Part shown: piece by piece, positions 55,950-64,000 of the stretch
Layout of the letters: each line of letters starts with the position of its first letter
How positions within the stretch are numbered: the first letter of the stretch is position 1
Source of the DNA: Candidatus Paralachnospira caecorum
GTDB taxonomy: Bacteria > Bacillota > Clostridia > Lachnospirales > Lachnospiraceae
Length of the DNA: 64,000 nt
Reading direction: 5' to 3'
Assembly (NCBI GenBank): GCA_904379015.1
Contig: CAJFHG010000010.1
Coordinates: 21,564-85,563 of the forward strand
Position numbers and translations under genes: made by a program
Notes under the pieces: model-generated
What the model was told of the DNA's origin: nothing
The model's input: only the letters and a program-made list of their open reading frames with translations
Database searches by the model: none

Positions 55950-57109
55950 TTGTTTATTTTTTCCACGTAAGCAGCCATGCGTCTGATCCCCTCTGAAAGA
56001 GTTTCTTCATCGGAGGCATAAGTCATACGGACATACCCTTCCCCGCCTTCTCCAAAGCCTGATCCGGGCACAACTGCCATGTTCTGATCATCCAGAAGTC
56101 CAAAACAGAATTCCTCTGAGGTCATTCCCAGTTCTTTAATATTGATCCACAGATAAAATGCTCCCTTCGGATGGAAACACTTCAGCCCCGGAATCGCATC
56201 AATACCGGACACAACCAGATCTCTCCTTCTGCGGAATTTCTCTCTCATTTCCCGCACTTCATTGTCACAGTTTTTCAGCGCGAACGCTCCCGCATACTGG
56301 AATGGCGCGTTGACACAGGCCACCGTCACATCATGTGTCTTCGGCATCATGGAAATCAGCTCTTTCGGGCCAATCGCGTATCCCAGCCGCCATCCGGGCA
56401 TCGCATAAGCTTTGGAGAAGGCGTTGATCACAATGGTCCTCTCCGACATACCAGGCAACGACGCGATGCTCACATAAGGCTCGTCCGTATAACGAATGGT
56501 ATTGTAAACCTCATCGGAAATCACGACAAGATCGTATTTTTTCGCCACTTCTGCAATCTTCTCCAGCTCTTCCCTGGGAATTTCCGCACCGGTGGGATTG
56601 CAGGGGGAATTAAGCAGGATCATTCTGGTCCTGTCATTGACAGCAGCTTCAATATCCTCTGCCTTCAGAGAAAAATCGTTCTCTTCCGTCACCTTTACCA
56701 GATTTGCCTGGCAGTGACAGATCTTAATCTGATTGATATAGCTGGTAAAATAGGGATCCGCCAGGATAATATTATCTCCCGGATTCATCACGGTCTGCAT
56801 GGCCACGAGAATAGCTTCTGTAGCCCCCACTGTCACAATGATATCAGTCTCCGGATCGATCTGTCTGCCCAGAGCCGGACTGAACTTTTCCGCAATGGCT
56901 TCCCGCAGCTCAATGATGCCCGGATTGGGCGTATATTTTGTGTAGCCTTTGCTCAGATACTCATTCGCCTTGTCAATGATGGGCTTCGGCGTCATGAAAT
57001 CCGGCTCGCCCACCGTAAAGCTGAGTACATTTCCTTTTTTTCTCGCCAGATCATACATCACGCGGATCTTGGATTTTGTGATGCTTTTTGCCAATTCTGA
57101 AATCTGCAT
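55940..57109 (-). CDS. PLP-dependent aminotransferase, class I
   Basis: A 389-residue fold-I aminotransferase of the aspartate/aromatic type. The substrate and PLP residues are in TPNPGIIELREAI, VTVGATEAI, NSPCNPTGAEI, DEVYNTIRY and the Schiff-base lysine in NAFSKAYAMPGWRLGY; the C-terminal Arg is in YVRMTYASDEE. It fits catalysis on small amino acids or branched and aromatic ones, but the substrate is open. It lies 58 bp behind livF and is likely co-transcribed with the transporter. Confidence 0.9.
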   Translation of the reverse strand: MQISELAKSITKSKIRVMYDLARKKGNVLSFTVGEPDFMTPKPIIDKANEYLSKGYTKYTPNPGIIELREAIAEKFSPALGRQIDPETDIIVTVGATEAILVAMQTVMNPGDNIILADPYFTSYINQIKICHCQANLVKVTEENDFSLKAEDIEAAVNDRTRMILLNSPCNPTGAEIPREELEKIAEVAKKYDLVVISDEVYNTIRYTDEPYVSIASLPGMSERTIVINAFSKAYAMPGWRLGYAIGPKELISMMPKTHDVTVACVNAPFQYAGAFALKNCDNEVREMREKFRRRRDLVVSGIDAIPGLKCFHPKGAFYLWINIKELGMTSEEFCFGLLDDQNMAVVPGSGFGEGGEGYVRMTYASDEETLSEGIRRMAAYVEKINKSK

Positions 57110-57167
57110 AACTGCCTCCTGAAAAAACTATATATGTATGTTAAAATCATGCAATATCTATATCCGT

Positions 57168-57881
57168 TTATACTCCCAGATAAGCCTCTTTTACCCTGGG
57201 GTCAGACAGAAGATCTTTTCCGGTCCCTTCCATAGTGATCTGTCCGTTTTCCAGAATATAAGCCCGGTTGGCAATCTTCAAAGATTTAAAAGCATTCTGC
57301 TCCACCAGAAGAACCGTCATTCCTTCCTTCCGGATCAGCTCGATCGTGCGGAAGATCTCATCTACCACCATCGGAGCCAGACCCATGGACGGCTCATCCA
57401 GAAGCATAAGCTTTCCCCCTGTCATCATAGCGCGGCCCACAGCCAGCATCTGCTGCTCCCCGCCGGACAATGTGCCCGCCAGCTGCCGGCGCCGCTCTTT
57501 CAGACGCGGAAAGATCTCATAAACACGTTCCAGCTCCGCTGCCACGCCCTTCGTATCAGATCTGCGTGTCAGCGCTCCCATATACAGATTATCCTCCACA
57601 TTCAGCCCTGGAAATACCTGCCGTCCCTCCGGCACATGGGCAATCCCCTTCTTTACGATTTCATGAGGCGGCTTGCTGGTGATATTCTCTCCCAGAAATT
57701 CGATCGTACCGCTTTTTACTTTCTCCAGATGGGAGATTGCTCTCAGAGTCGTGGTCTTTCCTGCTCCATTGGAACCGATCAGCGTGACGATCTCCCCTTC
57801 ATTGACCTCAAAGCTGATGCCCCTGACCGCCTCGATCATTCCATAAGCCACCTGTAAATCAGTTACCTTGAGTATCGGCAT
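57168..57881 (-). CDS. livF: Branched-chain amino acid-type ABC transporter ATPase LivF
   Basis: A 237-residue ABC ATPase. Walker A is LIGSNGAGKTT, signature is LSGGEQQMLAVGRAMM, and Walker B is LMLLDEPSMGLAP. The subfamily is LivF (HAAT ATP-binding subunit 2). ATG at 57881 follows GGGAGGTG; it overlaps livG by 23 bp. The protein drives uptake with LivG, LivH and LivM. Confidence 0.95.
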   Translation of the reverse strand: MPILKVTDLQVAYGMIEAVRGISFEVNEGEIVTLIGSNGAGKTTTLRAISHLEKVKSGTIEFLGENITSKPPHEIVKKGIAHVPEGRQVFPGLNVEDNLYMGALTRRSDTKGVAAELERVYEIFPRLKERRRQLAGTLSGGEQQMLAVGRAMMTGGKLMLLDEPSMGLAPMVVDEIFRTIELIRKEGMTVLLVEQNAFKSLKIANRAYILENGQITMEGTGKDLLSDPRVKEAYLGV

Positions 57882-58644
57882 TATAGTCACCTCCCAAATA
57901 TGCTTCAATTACCTTCGGATCAGACTGCACCTTCGCGGCTACGCCCTCCGCAATGGTCTCACCGAAATCCAGCACCTTGATCCGGTCCGCAATGGACATG
58001 ACAAAATTCATATGATGCTCGATCAGAATAATGGAAATATGGAATGTATCCCGCACAAAACGGATCATCTCCTGCAGATCATCCATTTCGCTCTGCACCA
58101 TTCCGGCACAGGGCTCATCCAGAAGAAGTACCTTGGGATCGGTGATCAGTGCCCTGGCAATCTCCAGTCTTCTCTGGTCGCCGTAGGGAAGATTCTTCGC
58201 CAGAGTATCCTTTTTATCCTCCAGATGAAAGATCTTCAGAGTTTCATAAGCCTTCTCCGCCATTCTCTGTTCTTCCTTCATAAACCTGGGCGTACGGAAA
58301 AATCCCGAGAAAAGGCCGTATTTTGTGTTCGCTGTCTGCGCGATCATCAGATTATCAATAACGGAAACATTTCCAAACAGACGGATATTCTGGAAGGTCC
58401 GGGAAATCCCCTGGAGCGCAAACTGATTGGGCTTTTTCCCTTTCATATTCACGCCTCCCAGCGTGATTGTTCCTTCTGTAGGCTGATATATACCGGTTAT
58501 CATATTAAAAACAGTTGTTTTTCCAGCGCCGTTGGGACCGATGATCGCCACGATCTCCTCATCGCCAAGGCTCAGAGAGAAATCCTTCACCGCCACCAGG
58601 CCACCGAACCGCATGGTTATCTTATCAATTTCAAGGATTGCCAT
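57859..58644 (-). CDS. livG: Branched-chain amino acid-type ABC transporter ATPase LivG
   Basis: A 261-residue ABC ATPase. Walker A is IIGPNGAGKTTVFNMITG, the LivG-type loop PNQFALQGISRTFQNIRLFG follows, and Walker B is VLLLDEPCAGM. The signature region is unusual: LAKNLPYGDQRRLEIARALI, as is normal for LivG (LPYGxQR instead of LSGGQ). Confidence 0.95.
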   Translation of the reverse strand: MAILEIDKITMRFGGLVAVKDFSLSLGDEEIVAIIGPNGAGKTTVFNMITGIYQPTEGTITLGGVNMKGKKPNQFALQGISRTFQNIRLFGNVSVIDNLMIAQTANTKYGLFSGFFRTPRFMKEEQRMAEKAYETLKIFHLEDKKDTLAKNLPYGDQRRLEIARALITDPKVLLLDEPCAGMVQSEMDDLQEMIRFVRDTFHISIILIEHHMNFVMSIADRIKVLDFGETIAEGVAAKVQSDPKVIEAYLGGDYNADTQGN

Positions 58645-58701
58645 ATCTGTCTCTGCCTTTCTTCTATATATTATGCGGACTGTCTCCGCCTCGTCTGTCA
58701 G

Positions 58702-59691
58702 TTACTGCTTCGCAGAATCTTCCTTCAGCCTGTAATTCCTGCACCGCATGAAGGGAATTTCTTTTCCTCCGAACAGGCCGTTGGGCAATCTCAGCATGAT
58801 AATGATCAGGAGCAGTGCATAGATTGCCATTCTCCAGTCGGAGAGGAAACGCAGCACTTCCGGAAGGAAGGTCAGCACAAAGGCGCTGATCACAGATCCT
58901 GTCAGGCTGGCCGTACCTCCCGCGTACAAAAACACCAGATAGTCACAGGATTTGGTAAAGGAATACAGGTCCGGCTGGGTATAGCTGAGCGCGTGGGAAT
59001 AAAGACCGCCTGCCACGCCTGCCATCACTGCAGCCACGATGAATACCATCATCTTATATTTGAAGGTATTGACGCCAAGACAACTGGCGGCAATCTCATT
59101 TTCCCGGATGGAAACGCAGGCTCTGCCCGGAGCAGAATTTACCATATTCCTGCAGAGGACCACGATGATCACTGTAATGATCAAAACGATCAGCAGACTG
59201 GAATATCTGGGAATACCGGACATTCCTCTCGCGCCGCCGACCGCGGGGATCAGACGGATAATGGCACGGATGATCTCTCCAAACGCCAGGGTTACGATCG
59301 CCAGATAATCCCCCCGCAGACGCAGGGTAGGAAGACCAATGAGAGCTCCTGCTATACCGGCTACCACACCACCGGCTATCAGTGCCAGGATAAAAATCGG
59401 GATCTGAAACGCACCGGAAAGCGCGGACTGAGGGATCAGCTCAGTGGTAATATAACCGGCCACATAAGAACCGATCGCCATAAATCCCGCGTGACCTACT
59501 GAAAACTGTCCTGTAAAGCCGTTGACCAGGTTCAGACTGACGGTCATGCAGACATTGATACAGGAGGTTACGATCAGCTGAAGATAATAGCTGGTCACGA
59601 TCCCCGCTCTGTTGAGCAGAGAAACGATCAGATAGACCGCCGCTGTTATGATCAGCGCAATGATATTTCTTTTTGCCGTTTTTATTTTCAT
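58702..59691 (-). CDS. livM: Branched-chain amino acid-type ABC permease LivM
   Basis: A 329-residue permease with about nine to ten hydrophobic segments. The LivM signature LNLVNGFTGQFSVGHAGFMAIG lies near the start and the EAA-like cytoplasmic loop around GRACVSIRENEIAASCLGVN follows. ATG at 59691 is chosen since GAGG lies 8 bp upstream. Confidence 0.93.
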   Translation of the reverse strand: MKIKTAKRNIIALIITAAVYLIVSLLNRAGIVTSYYLQLIVTSCINVCMTVSLNLVNGFTGQFSVGHAGFMAIGSYVAGYITTELIPQSALSGAFQIPIFILALIAGGVVAGIAGALIGLPTLRLRGDYLAIVTLAFGEIIRAIIRLIPAVGGARGMSGIPRYSSLLIVLIITVIIVVLCRNMVNSAPGRACVSIRENEIAASCLGVNTFKYKMMVFIVAAVMAGVAGGLYSHALSYTQPDLYSFTKSCDYLVFLYAGGTASLTGSVISAFVLTFLPEVLRFLSDWRMAIYALLLIIIMLRLPNGLFGGKEIPFMRCRNYRLKEDSAKQ

Positions 59692-59701
59692 GCCCTGCAC
59701 C

Positions 59702-60601
59702 TCACACTTTCTCCACTGTCTCTTTGCCGACCAGACCCTGAGGTCTCAGAATCAGCACCAGAATCAGAATGATAAAAGAAATTCCGTAGCTGAAGTCCGC
59801 ATTGATATAGTTGGCATACATTTCCGCGATTCCCAGAACAAAACCGCCCAGCATGGCGCCTCTGATGTCACCGATTCCCCCCAGTACAGCACAGATAAAG
59901 GCTTTCATACCCAATGTGGAGCCCATGGTCAGAGTGATGGTCGGATATGTGCTGGCATACAGGATACCGCTGACAGCCGCCAGCGCCGCGCCCAGAAAGA
60001 AGGTAAGAGAAATGATCCGGTTAACGCTGATCCCCATCAGTGAAGACGCATCCTTATTCTGCTGAACAGCACGCATCTGTTTGCCGTAAATAGTATGATT
60101 GACAAAAAGATCCAGCACGATCATAAGTACCACCGCTGTTCCGATGGTAACCAGCTGTATCGTCGTCACATTGATAGAACCCAGTTGAATCACCTTTGTC
60201 GGAATAATGGAAGGAAAGCTCCTCGCATTAGGTCCAATGAACGGCAATGCCCTGGGGAAATTCTCAATAAACATGGAAACACCGATGGCAGTGATCAGAG
60301 CGCTGAGCCTTGCCTTGTTTCTCAACGGCTTGTAAGCGACCTTTTCAATAAAGGCGCCGATTGCTCCTACAATTACCATGGTCAGGATAATCACACCGAC
60401 AATGATGACCAGATTGGTCGGTGTTGTGTCAAAAGCCGCAAAAATAAAGAACGCTGTATAGGCGCCCACCATCAGCAGGTCGCCGTGAGCGAAATTGATC
60501 ATGCCGACAATTCCGTATACCATAGAATATCCAAGGGCCAAAAGGGCGTAAGTACTTCCCAGCTGAAGCCCGTAGACTAAAATCTGCAGTATCATATTCA
60601 T
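59702..60601 (-). CDS. livH: Branched-chain amino acid-type ABC permease LivH
   Basis: A 299-residue permease with about eight hydrophobic segments. The N-terminus LQILVYGLQLGSTYALLALG and VGMINFAHGDLLMVGAY are LivH signatures; the EAA loop is MRAVQQNKDASSLMGISVNR. Start at 60601 follows AAGGAGG by 11 bp; an upstream reading adds 26 residues and lies in the spacer. Confidence 0.93.
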   Translation of the reverse strand: MNMILQILVYGLQLGSTYALLALGYSMVYGIVGMINFAHGDLLMVGAYTAFFIFAAFDTTPTNLVIIVGVIILTMVIVGAIGAFIEKVAYKPLRNKARLSALITAIGVSMFIENFPRALPFIGPNARSFPSIIPTKVIQLGSINVTTIQLVTIGTAVVLMIVLDLFVNHTIYGKQMRAVQQNKDASSLMGISVNRIISLTFFLGAALAAVSGILYASTYPTITLTMGSTLGMKAFICAVLGGIGDIRGAMLGGFVLGIAEMYANYINADFSYGISFIILILVLILRPQGLVGKETVEKV

Positions 60602-60713
60602 GATAAAACAGTCCTCCTTTCCGATTTTTGGGTACAAAAATACAGGGCACGCAGGAAGGCATTCCATTGTACCCTGCATTTCAGCTACCCCCTATGGATT
60701 TTCCCTTCTTCCG

Positions 60714-61964
60714 TTATTCGGCCAGATCCGATGCCTTCACAGAGGTCACATACTCGATCTCATTGCCGGAGAACCGAAGGATGTTGGCATCTTTAACAGG
60801 ATTTCTGTCCGCATCAAAGGTGGTCGTGCCGGTCACGCCGTCGTACTGAATTGCGGCCAGCGCGTCTCTGATGCCGGGGCCGTCAAGGGTTTCTGCTTCA
60901 CTGATGGCCTGAATCACCATCGCCGCCGCATCATAAGCGAAGGTTGCGTTGGAATTGGGTGTGCTTCCGTAAGCCTCTTCAAATCTTGCGGTGAACTCCT
61001 GAACCTTCTCATCCGGGTTCAGTGCGGAGAAAGCAGAAATGTAATAAGCGTTCGCCTTGTTCTCCGCGTCGATCAGATTCAGAACATCCGGCGTATCCCA
61101 GGAATCGGTTCCCAGCAGCGGCACATCAATGCCGATCTGGGATGCCTGTGACAGGATATCCGGCACGTTCATATAGTAGGTAGGCGAGAAGATCGCCTGA
61201 GGATCCGCGTTTTTCAGTTTGGTCAGCTGTACACTGAAGTCCTTTACATCGCCGCCGGCCGCGTCCGCGAAGGTCTCATGATCCACAATGGTGCCGCCCA
61301 GTCCTTCAAACTCTTCAATAAACGCGTTTGCAAGACCAGTGCTGTAATCGTCCGCGTTATTGGAAAGCACGCCGACTTCCGTATAGCCTTCAGAAATCAT
61401 CCAGTTGGCCGCTACTTTAGCCTGGAAAGCATCAATAAAGCATGCCCGGAAAATATAATCGCCAACCTGTGTACACTCAATATTGGTTGTCATGGTTCCA
61501 ATGGTCGGAATCTGGTTTTCCTGGGCGATCGGGCCTGCCGCGATCAGGCAGCCGCTCATGGGCGGTCCCACGATTGCCATAACGCCGTCGTTGTCGATCA
61601 GCTTATTGAAACAGTTAACGGATGTCTCCGCGTCTCCTTCGTTATCCTCATAGATAAACTCAACCGGGATGGTGTTCCCGTTCCATTCAACTCCGCCGGC
61701 CTCGTTGAGCTCTTCCTGAAGCAGATCCACTGCTTCCTTTACATACTCGCCCTCCTGGGCATAAGTACCGGAAATTGCGCAGACAACCCCGATCTTAATG
61801 GTATCGGGAACTTTGCCGTTCCCGCTTCCGCTTCCGTCAGCGCTCTGCGTGCCGTCCGCTGTGTTGTCATTCGCGGCCGTCGTCTCACTGCCGTTCGTGC
61901 CGCCGCATGCCGCCAGGCTGAGCACCATGAGAAGCGACAATACCAAAGCCACCATTTTTTTCAT
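60714..61964 (-). CDS. ABC transporter substrate-binding lipoprotein LivK-like
   Basis: A 416-residue lipoprotein. The signal is MKKMVALVLSLLMVLSLAAC (lipobox LAAC), followed by a Thr/Ser/Gly linker. The periplasmic-binding type I fold shows IKIGVVCAISGTYAQEGEYV, VMAIVGPPMSGCLIAAGPIA and FAYDAAAMVIQAISEA. It delivers the ligand to LivHM. Substrates of this family include Leu/Ile/Val, other amino acids, amides and urea. It is the first gene of the operon, with a promoter containing a C10 tract. Confidence 0.92.
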   Translation of the reverse strand: MKKMVALVLSLLMVLSLAACGGTNGSETTAANDNTADGTQSADGSGSGNGKVPDTIKIGVVCAISGTYAQEGEYVKEAVDLLQEELNEAGGVEWNGNTIPVEFIYEDNEGDAETSVNCFNKLIDNDGVMAIVGPPMSGCLIAAGPIAQENQIPTIGTMTTNIECTQVGDYIFRACFIDAFQAKVAANWMISEGYTEVGVLSNNADDYSTGLANAFIEEFEGLGGTIVDHETFADAAGGDVKDFSVQLTKLKNADPQAIFSPTYYMNVPDILSQASQIGIDVPLLGTDSWDTPDVLNLIDAENKANAYYISAFSALNPDEKVQEFTARFEEAYGSTPNSNATFAYDAAAMVIQAISEAETLDGPGIRDALAAIQYDGVTGTTTFDADRNPVKDANILRFSGNEIEYVTSVKASDLAE

Positions 61965-62054
61965 TCTCTCGTCCTCCTTTGAAATGAAATACCGTTCTAA
62001 ACAGGGCGCGTTTTGTGCGATTTGTTTAAATTTCCCTGTTTCAAAATTACATTT

Positions 62055-62084
62055 TTATAATACATTACCCCCCCCCCTTGTCAA
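62055..62084 (-). promoter_or_regulatory. livK promoter with homopolymer in the spacer
   Basis: Minus-strand TTGACA (62079-62084) and TTATAA (62055-62060) with an 18-bp spacer. Ten consecutive C on the plus strand (62068-62077) lie within the spacer. Confidence 0.65.
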
Positions 62085-62114
62085 TAACTTTTTATTTTTT
62101 ATTTTTAATTTTTA

Positions 62115-62144
62115 TTGACCATATGTTCTTTCACATGTTATACT
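62115..62144 (+). promoter_or_regulatory. Promoter of the GntR gene
   Basis: TTGACC (62115-62120) and TATACT (62139-62144) with an 18-bp spacer and TGT before the -10 (extended -10). The leader is about 110 nt, including an A+T-rich tract. Confidence 0.6.
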
Positions 62145-62259
62145 AAATTCAATTTCAGACAATCTTCTTTTAATTTTTAAGAAAAAATCTTGTAAACAAA
62201 AAATTTTTAATATATAGTATAATTAAGCTAATATCTGACAGAGGGGGCGAACTTCCGGC

Positions 62260-62910
62260 ATGATGAGAAGTATAAAGAAAACTTTGGATACTGTTATATA
62301 CAATCAGATCATTGACTCACTGATCCTAGGAGAATACAAGATGGGGGAGCAGATTCTGCTGGATTCCCTTGCTGAAAAATATGGCGTCAGCCGTACTCCT
62401 GTGGTTCAGGCAGTCAAGCTGCTCGCCAACGACAGCATTCTGCAGGTGCTGAAAAACGGGCGGGTCCGGGTTCCTGTTTACACCGGAGAACAGATTGAGC
62501 AGATCTGCAGTGTCCGTATCCTGGTAGAGCTGTATGCCCTTGATGAAATATTCAGGAATCCCAGCTCTCCCGAATTCGAAGATACCTATGAACAGCTGAA
62601 CGAACTGGCCGATCTGGGAATCAAATATACCGACGCCGGCGACAAGCTGAATTTCAACAAGACCGATCTCAGTTTCCATAAACTGCTGGTAAAAGGCAGC
62701 GGCAACGAATTCCTTTCAGACATCTATAAAAGAATACAGGGCCGTTTCATCGTCGCCAACTATCTGTATATTCCCTGGGAAAACCGGGACTTTGCCGACG
62801 CCGCGAAGGCCCATCTGAACCTGATGGACGCCTTCAGGCAGAAGGATCTTGAATCCAGCAAAAAAATCCTGGCCGAACACATCCAGAGTGTCGCCCAGGT
62901 TGCTCACTAA
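62260..62910 (+). CDS. GntR-family regulator (FadR/FCD-type)
   Basis: A 216-residue regulator. The N-terminal winged helix is LLDSLAEKYGVSRTPVVQAVKLL. The C-terminal all-helical FCD domain has the metal/ligand residues in LSFHKLLVKGSGNEFLSDIYKRIQ and in AHLNLMDAFRQKD. It is divergent from the liv operon and likely its regulator; the ligand would be the substrate or an intermediate of the locus. Confidence 0.9.
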   Translation: MMRSIKKTLDTVIYNQIIDSLILGEYKMGEQILLDSLAEKYGVSRTPVVQAVKLLANDSILQVLKNGRVRVPVYTGEQIEQICSVRILVELYALDEIFRNPSSPEFEDTYEQLNELADLGIKYTDAGDKLNFNKTDLSFHKLLVKGSGNEFLSDIYKRIQGRFIVANYLYIPWENRDFADAAKAHLNLMDAFRQKDLESSKKILAEHIQSVAQVAH

Positions 62911-62948
62911 TAATATGTTTTTGATTCAATCCTGCATATTATGATCAA

Positions 62949-62990
62949 AGCGCTGAAAACCCCCCGTTTTCAGCGCTTGTTGCCATTTCG
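62949..62990 (+). terminator. Intrinsic terminator of the GntR gene
   Basis: AGCGCTGAAAAC and GTTTTCAGCGCT (62949-62977) with a CCCCC loop form a 12-bp stem; TTGTTGCCATTTCG follows. It is only moderately T-rich. Confidence 0.75.
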
Positions 62991-62991
62991 T

Positions 62992-64000
62992 TTATTCCGG
63001 ATTTTTCCTTTCCAGATCCTCAAAATCTCCCAGATCCTCCAGATGTATTCCTTCAACTTCTACACGGGCCTCCGGATATTTCTGCTGTCCTGCGATGGTG
63101 GATGGAATTTCTCCTGCCAGCTGTTTTCCCGCGCTCTCCGCCCGCAGGAGGCAGACCTGTCTCAGAGTCTCCACTGCCAGCGCGTGATCTTCATAAGAAC
63201 AGAAGGCGGTGGCGTCTGCCTGGACATACGGACGGATCATGGCCGCTGTCTGCGCGAGCTTCGCCTCAAAATATCCGCTGTCAAAATATCCTGTCAGAAA
63301 TTCCTCAAAATACTCATGATACCGGGCAAAATATTCGTCTTCTTTCATCAGATTATGATAAAGAGGCCGCCTGGTCATCACCTCGCCGGGAGCCGGCGTG
63401 TCGATGGGATAATTGATCAGGATCTCCGGATCATCGATGGATTCTGAAGCGCCCAGCATATAAGTTCCGAAGGCCAGGTTGTAGTCCCAGGGCAGGATGC
63501 TCAGGATTCCGTCTTCTTCGTAAAGGAAATAATTATGGCCGGTCCTTCCCAGATAGCTGTCCCAGTTCATGACAAACACCTGAACGGTAAAATAGCGCAG
63601 CACCTCATCCACATTCACGGCCTCTTCCAGATTCTCCCCGCTGTCCAGGATCCGCAGAGCCCCGATCAGCCGGTCTTTTGCTTCATCCGGGACAGAAAAT
63701 TTCGCGTTGCGGAAAATATTATCATACAGATCATAGCTGTCCCCCGTATAACGAAGAGCAACATCGGCATTTTCATCGTTCAGGGAACGATAATCCGGCT
63801 TATACAGCATGCCGCCGTTTTCTCCGAAGCATCTCCTGACAAACGCTTCTTCCGGTTCCTCAACGGCCAGGAACAATCCCCACTCTTCTCCATTCACGGT
63901 CACCCGGACATAACTGCACAGCGGTGCCGGCACCCCCATGAATTCCATCATGTCATACGCCAGAAAGGTTTTCATGTAGCTGTTGTCCTGAAAAGAGGCA
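62992..64000 (-). CDS. CotH-family protein (5' end outside window)
   Basis: The frame continues past 64000, so the N-terminus is missing. The visible 336 residues carry the CotH-kinase core: EEWGLFLAVEEPEEAFVRRCFG, MLYKPDYRSLN, and the acidic ILPWDYNLAFGTYMLG, which aligns with the metal-binding part of the atypical kinase. CotH of Bacillus phosphorylates spore coat proteins; many CotH-like proteins in Clostridia are cell-surface. The C-terminal tail is hydrophilic. Confidence 0.85.
   Translation of the reverse strand, partial: ASFQDNSYMKTFLAYDMMEFMGVPAPLCSYVRVTVNGEEWGLFLAVEEPEEAFVRRCFGENGGMLYKPDYRSLNDENADVALRYTGDSYDLYDNIFRNAKFSVPDEAKDRLIGALRILDSGENLEEAVNVDEVLRYFTVQVFVMNWDSYLGRTGHNYFLYEEDGILSILPWDYNLAFGTYMLGASESIDDPEILINYPIDTPAPGEVMTRRPLYHNLMKEDEYFARYHEYFEEFLTGYFDSGYFEAKLAQTAAMIRPYVQADATAFCSYEDHALAVETLRQVCLLRAESAGKQLAGEIPSTIAGQQKYPEARVEVEGIHLEDLGDFEDLERKNPE

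Overview
The window looks like a stretch of chromosome from an anaerobic, spore-forming Clostridia, most likely a Lachnospiraceae member. This rests on sporulation genes (spoIIGA, sigE, sigG, a GerA/SpoVAF-type protein, ylmC, cotH), an NfnAB-type electron-bifurcating pair, Gram-positive promoter and Shine-Dalgarno patterns, a CIRCE element and an SOS box of the Bacillus type. Base composition is moderately G+C rich in genes and strongly A+T rich in a few intergenic regions. Most genes lie on the minus strand. I saw no tRNA, rRNA, CRISPR array, prophage or insertion sequence, and no gene-free stretch above 300 bases.

Layout. 1-6.8 kb: partial iron alcohol dehydrogenase, M19 dipeptidase, SWIM/SNF2 helicase, argS. 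7-8.2 kb: a cupin gene, then two gene remnants that lost their 5' ends at the same point. 8.3-16.4 kb: efp, yqeG, nrdR, ylmC, prfC, cls, then a pantothenate/CoA group (coaBC, divergent coaX, a PanT-like ECF S component). 16.4-24 kb: amidase, metal permease, UvrD-like helicase, gltX, an unusual sirtuin-like protein, and a SpoVAF-like protein. 24-28.7 kb: araD, a Dabb protein, nfnAB, aroF.

28.8-35.4 kb holds a six-gene minus-strand operon that I consider the most interesting region: three zinc-ribbon membrane proteins, a TadZ/CpaE-like protein with a degenerate P-loop, an FHA protein, and a membrane Ser/Thr kinase with a TPR-like C-terminus. Two of the zinc-ribbon proteins carry tandem Gln/Gly or Asn-Pro-Gln repeats. 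Together they suggest a phosphothreonine signalling module at the membrane. Downstream lie a HAD hydrolase, lysA, a TPR/DUF5050-like protein, guaB and the HrcA-type groES-groEL operon.

43-54.7 kb: a small membrane protein, a MocR-type regulator whose PLP lysine is Arg, an SGNH hydrolase, glnS, a GtrA protein, topB, SOS-type dinB, sigG, a lipoprotein, and spoIIGA-sigE. The spoIIGA promoter has a 21-bp spacer and a predicted start at the GTG codon itself. 54.8-62.9 kb: a probable amino-acid uptake and catabolism locus (livKHMGF, aminotransferase, DapA-family aldolase, divergent GntR regulator). The livK promoter has a 10-base homopolymer in its spacer. The window ends in a partial cotH.
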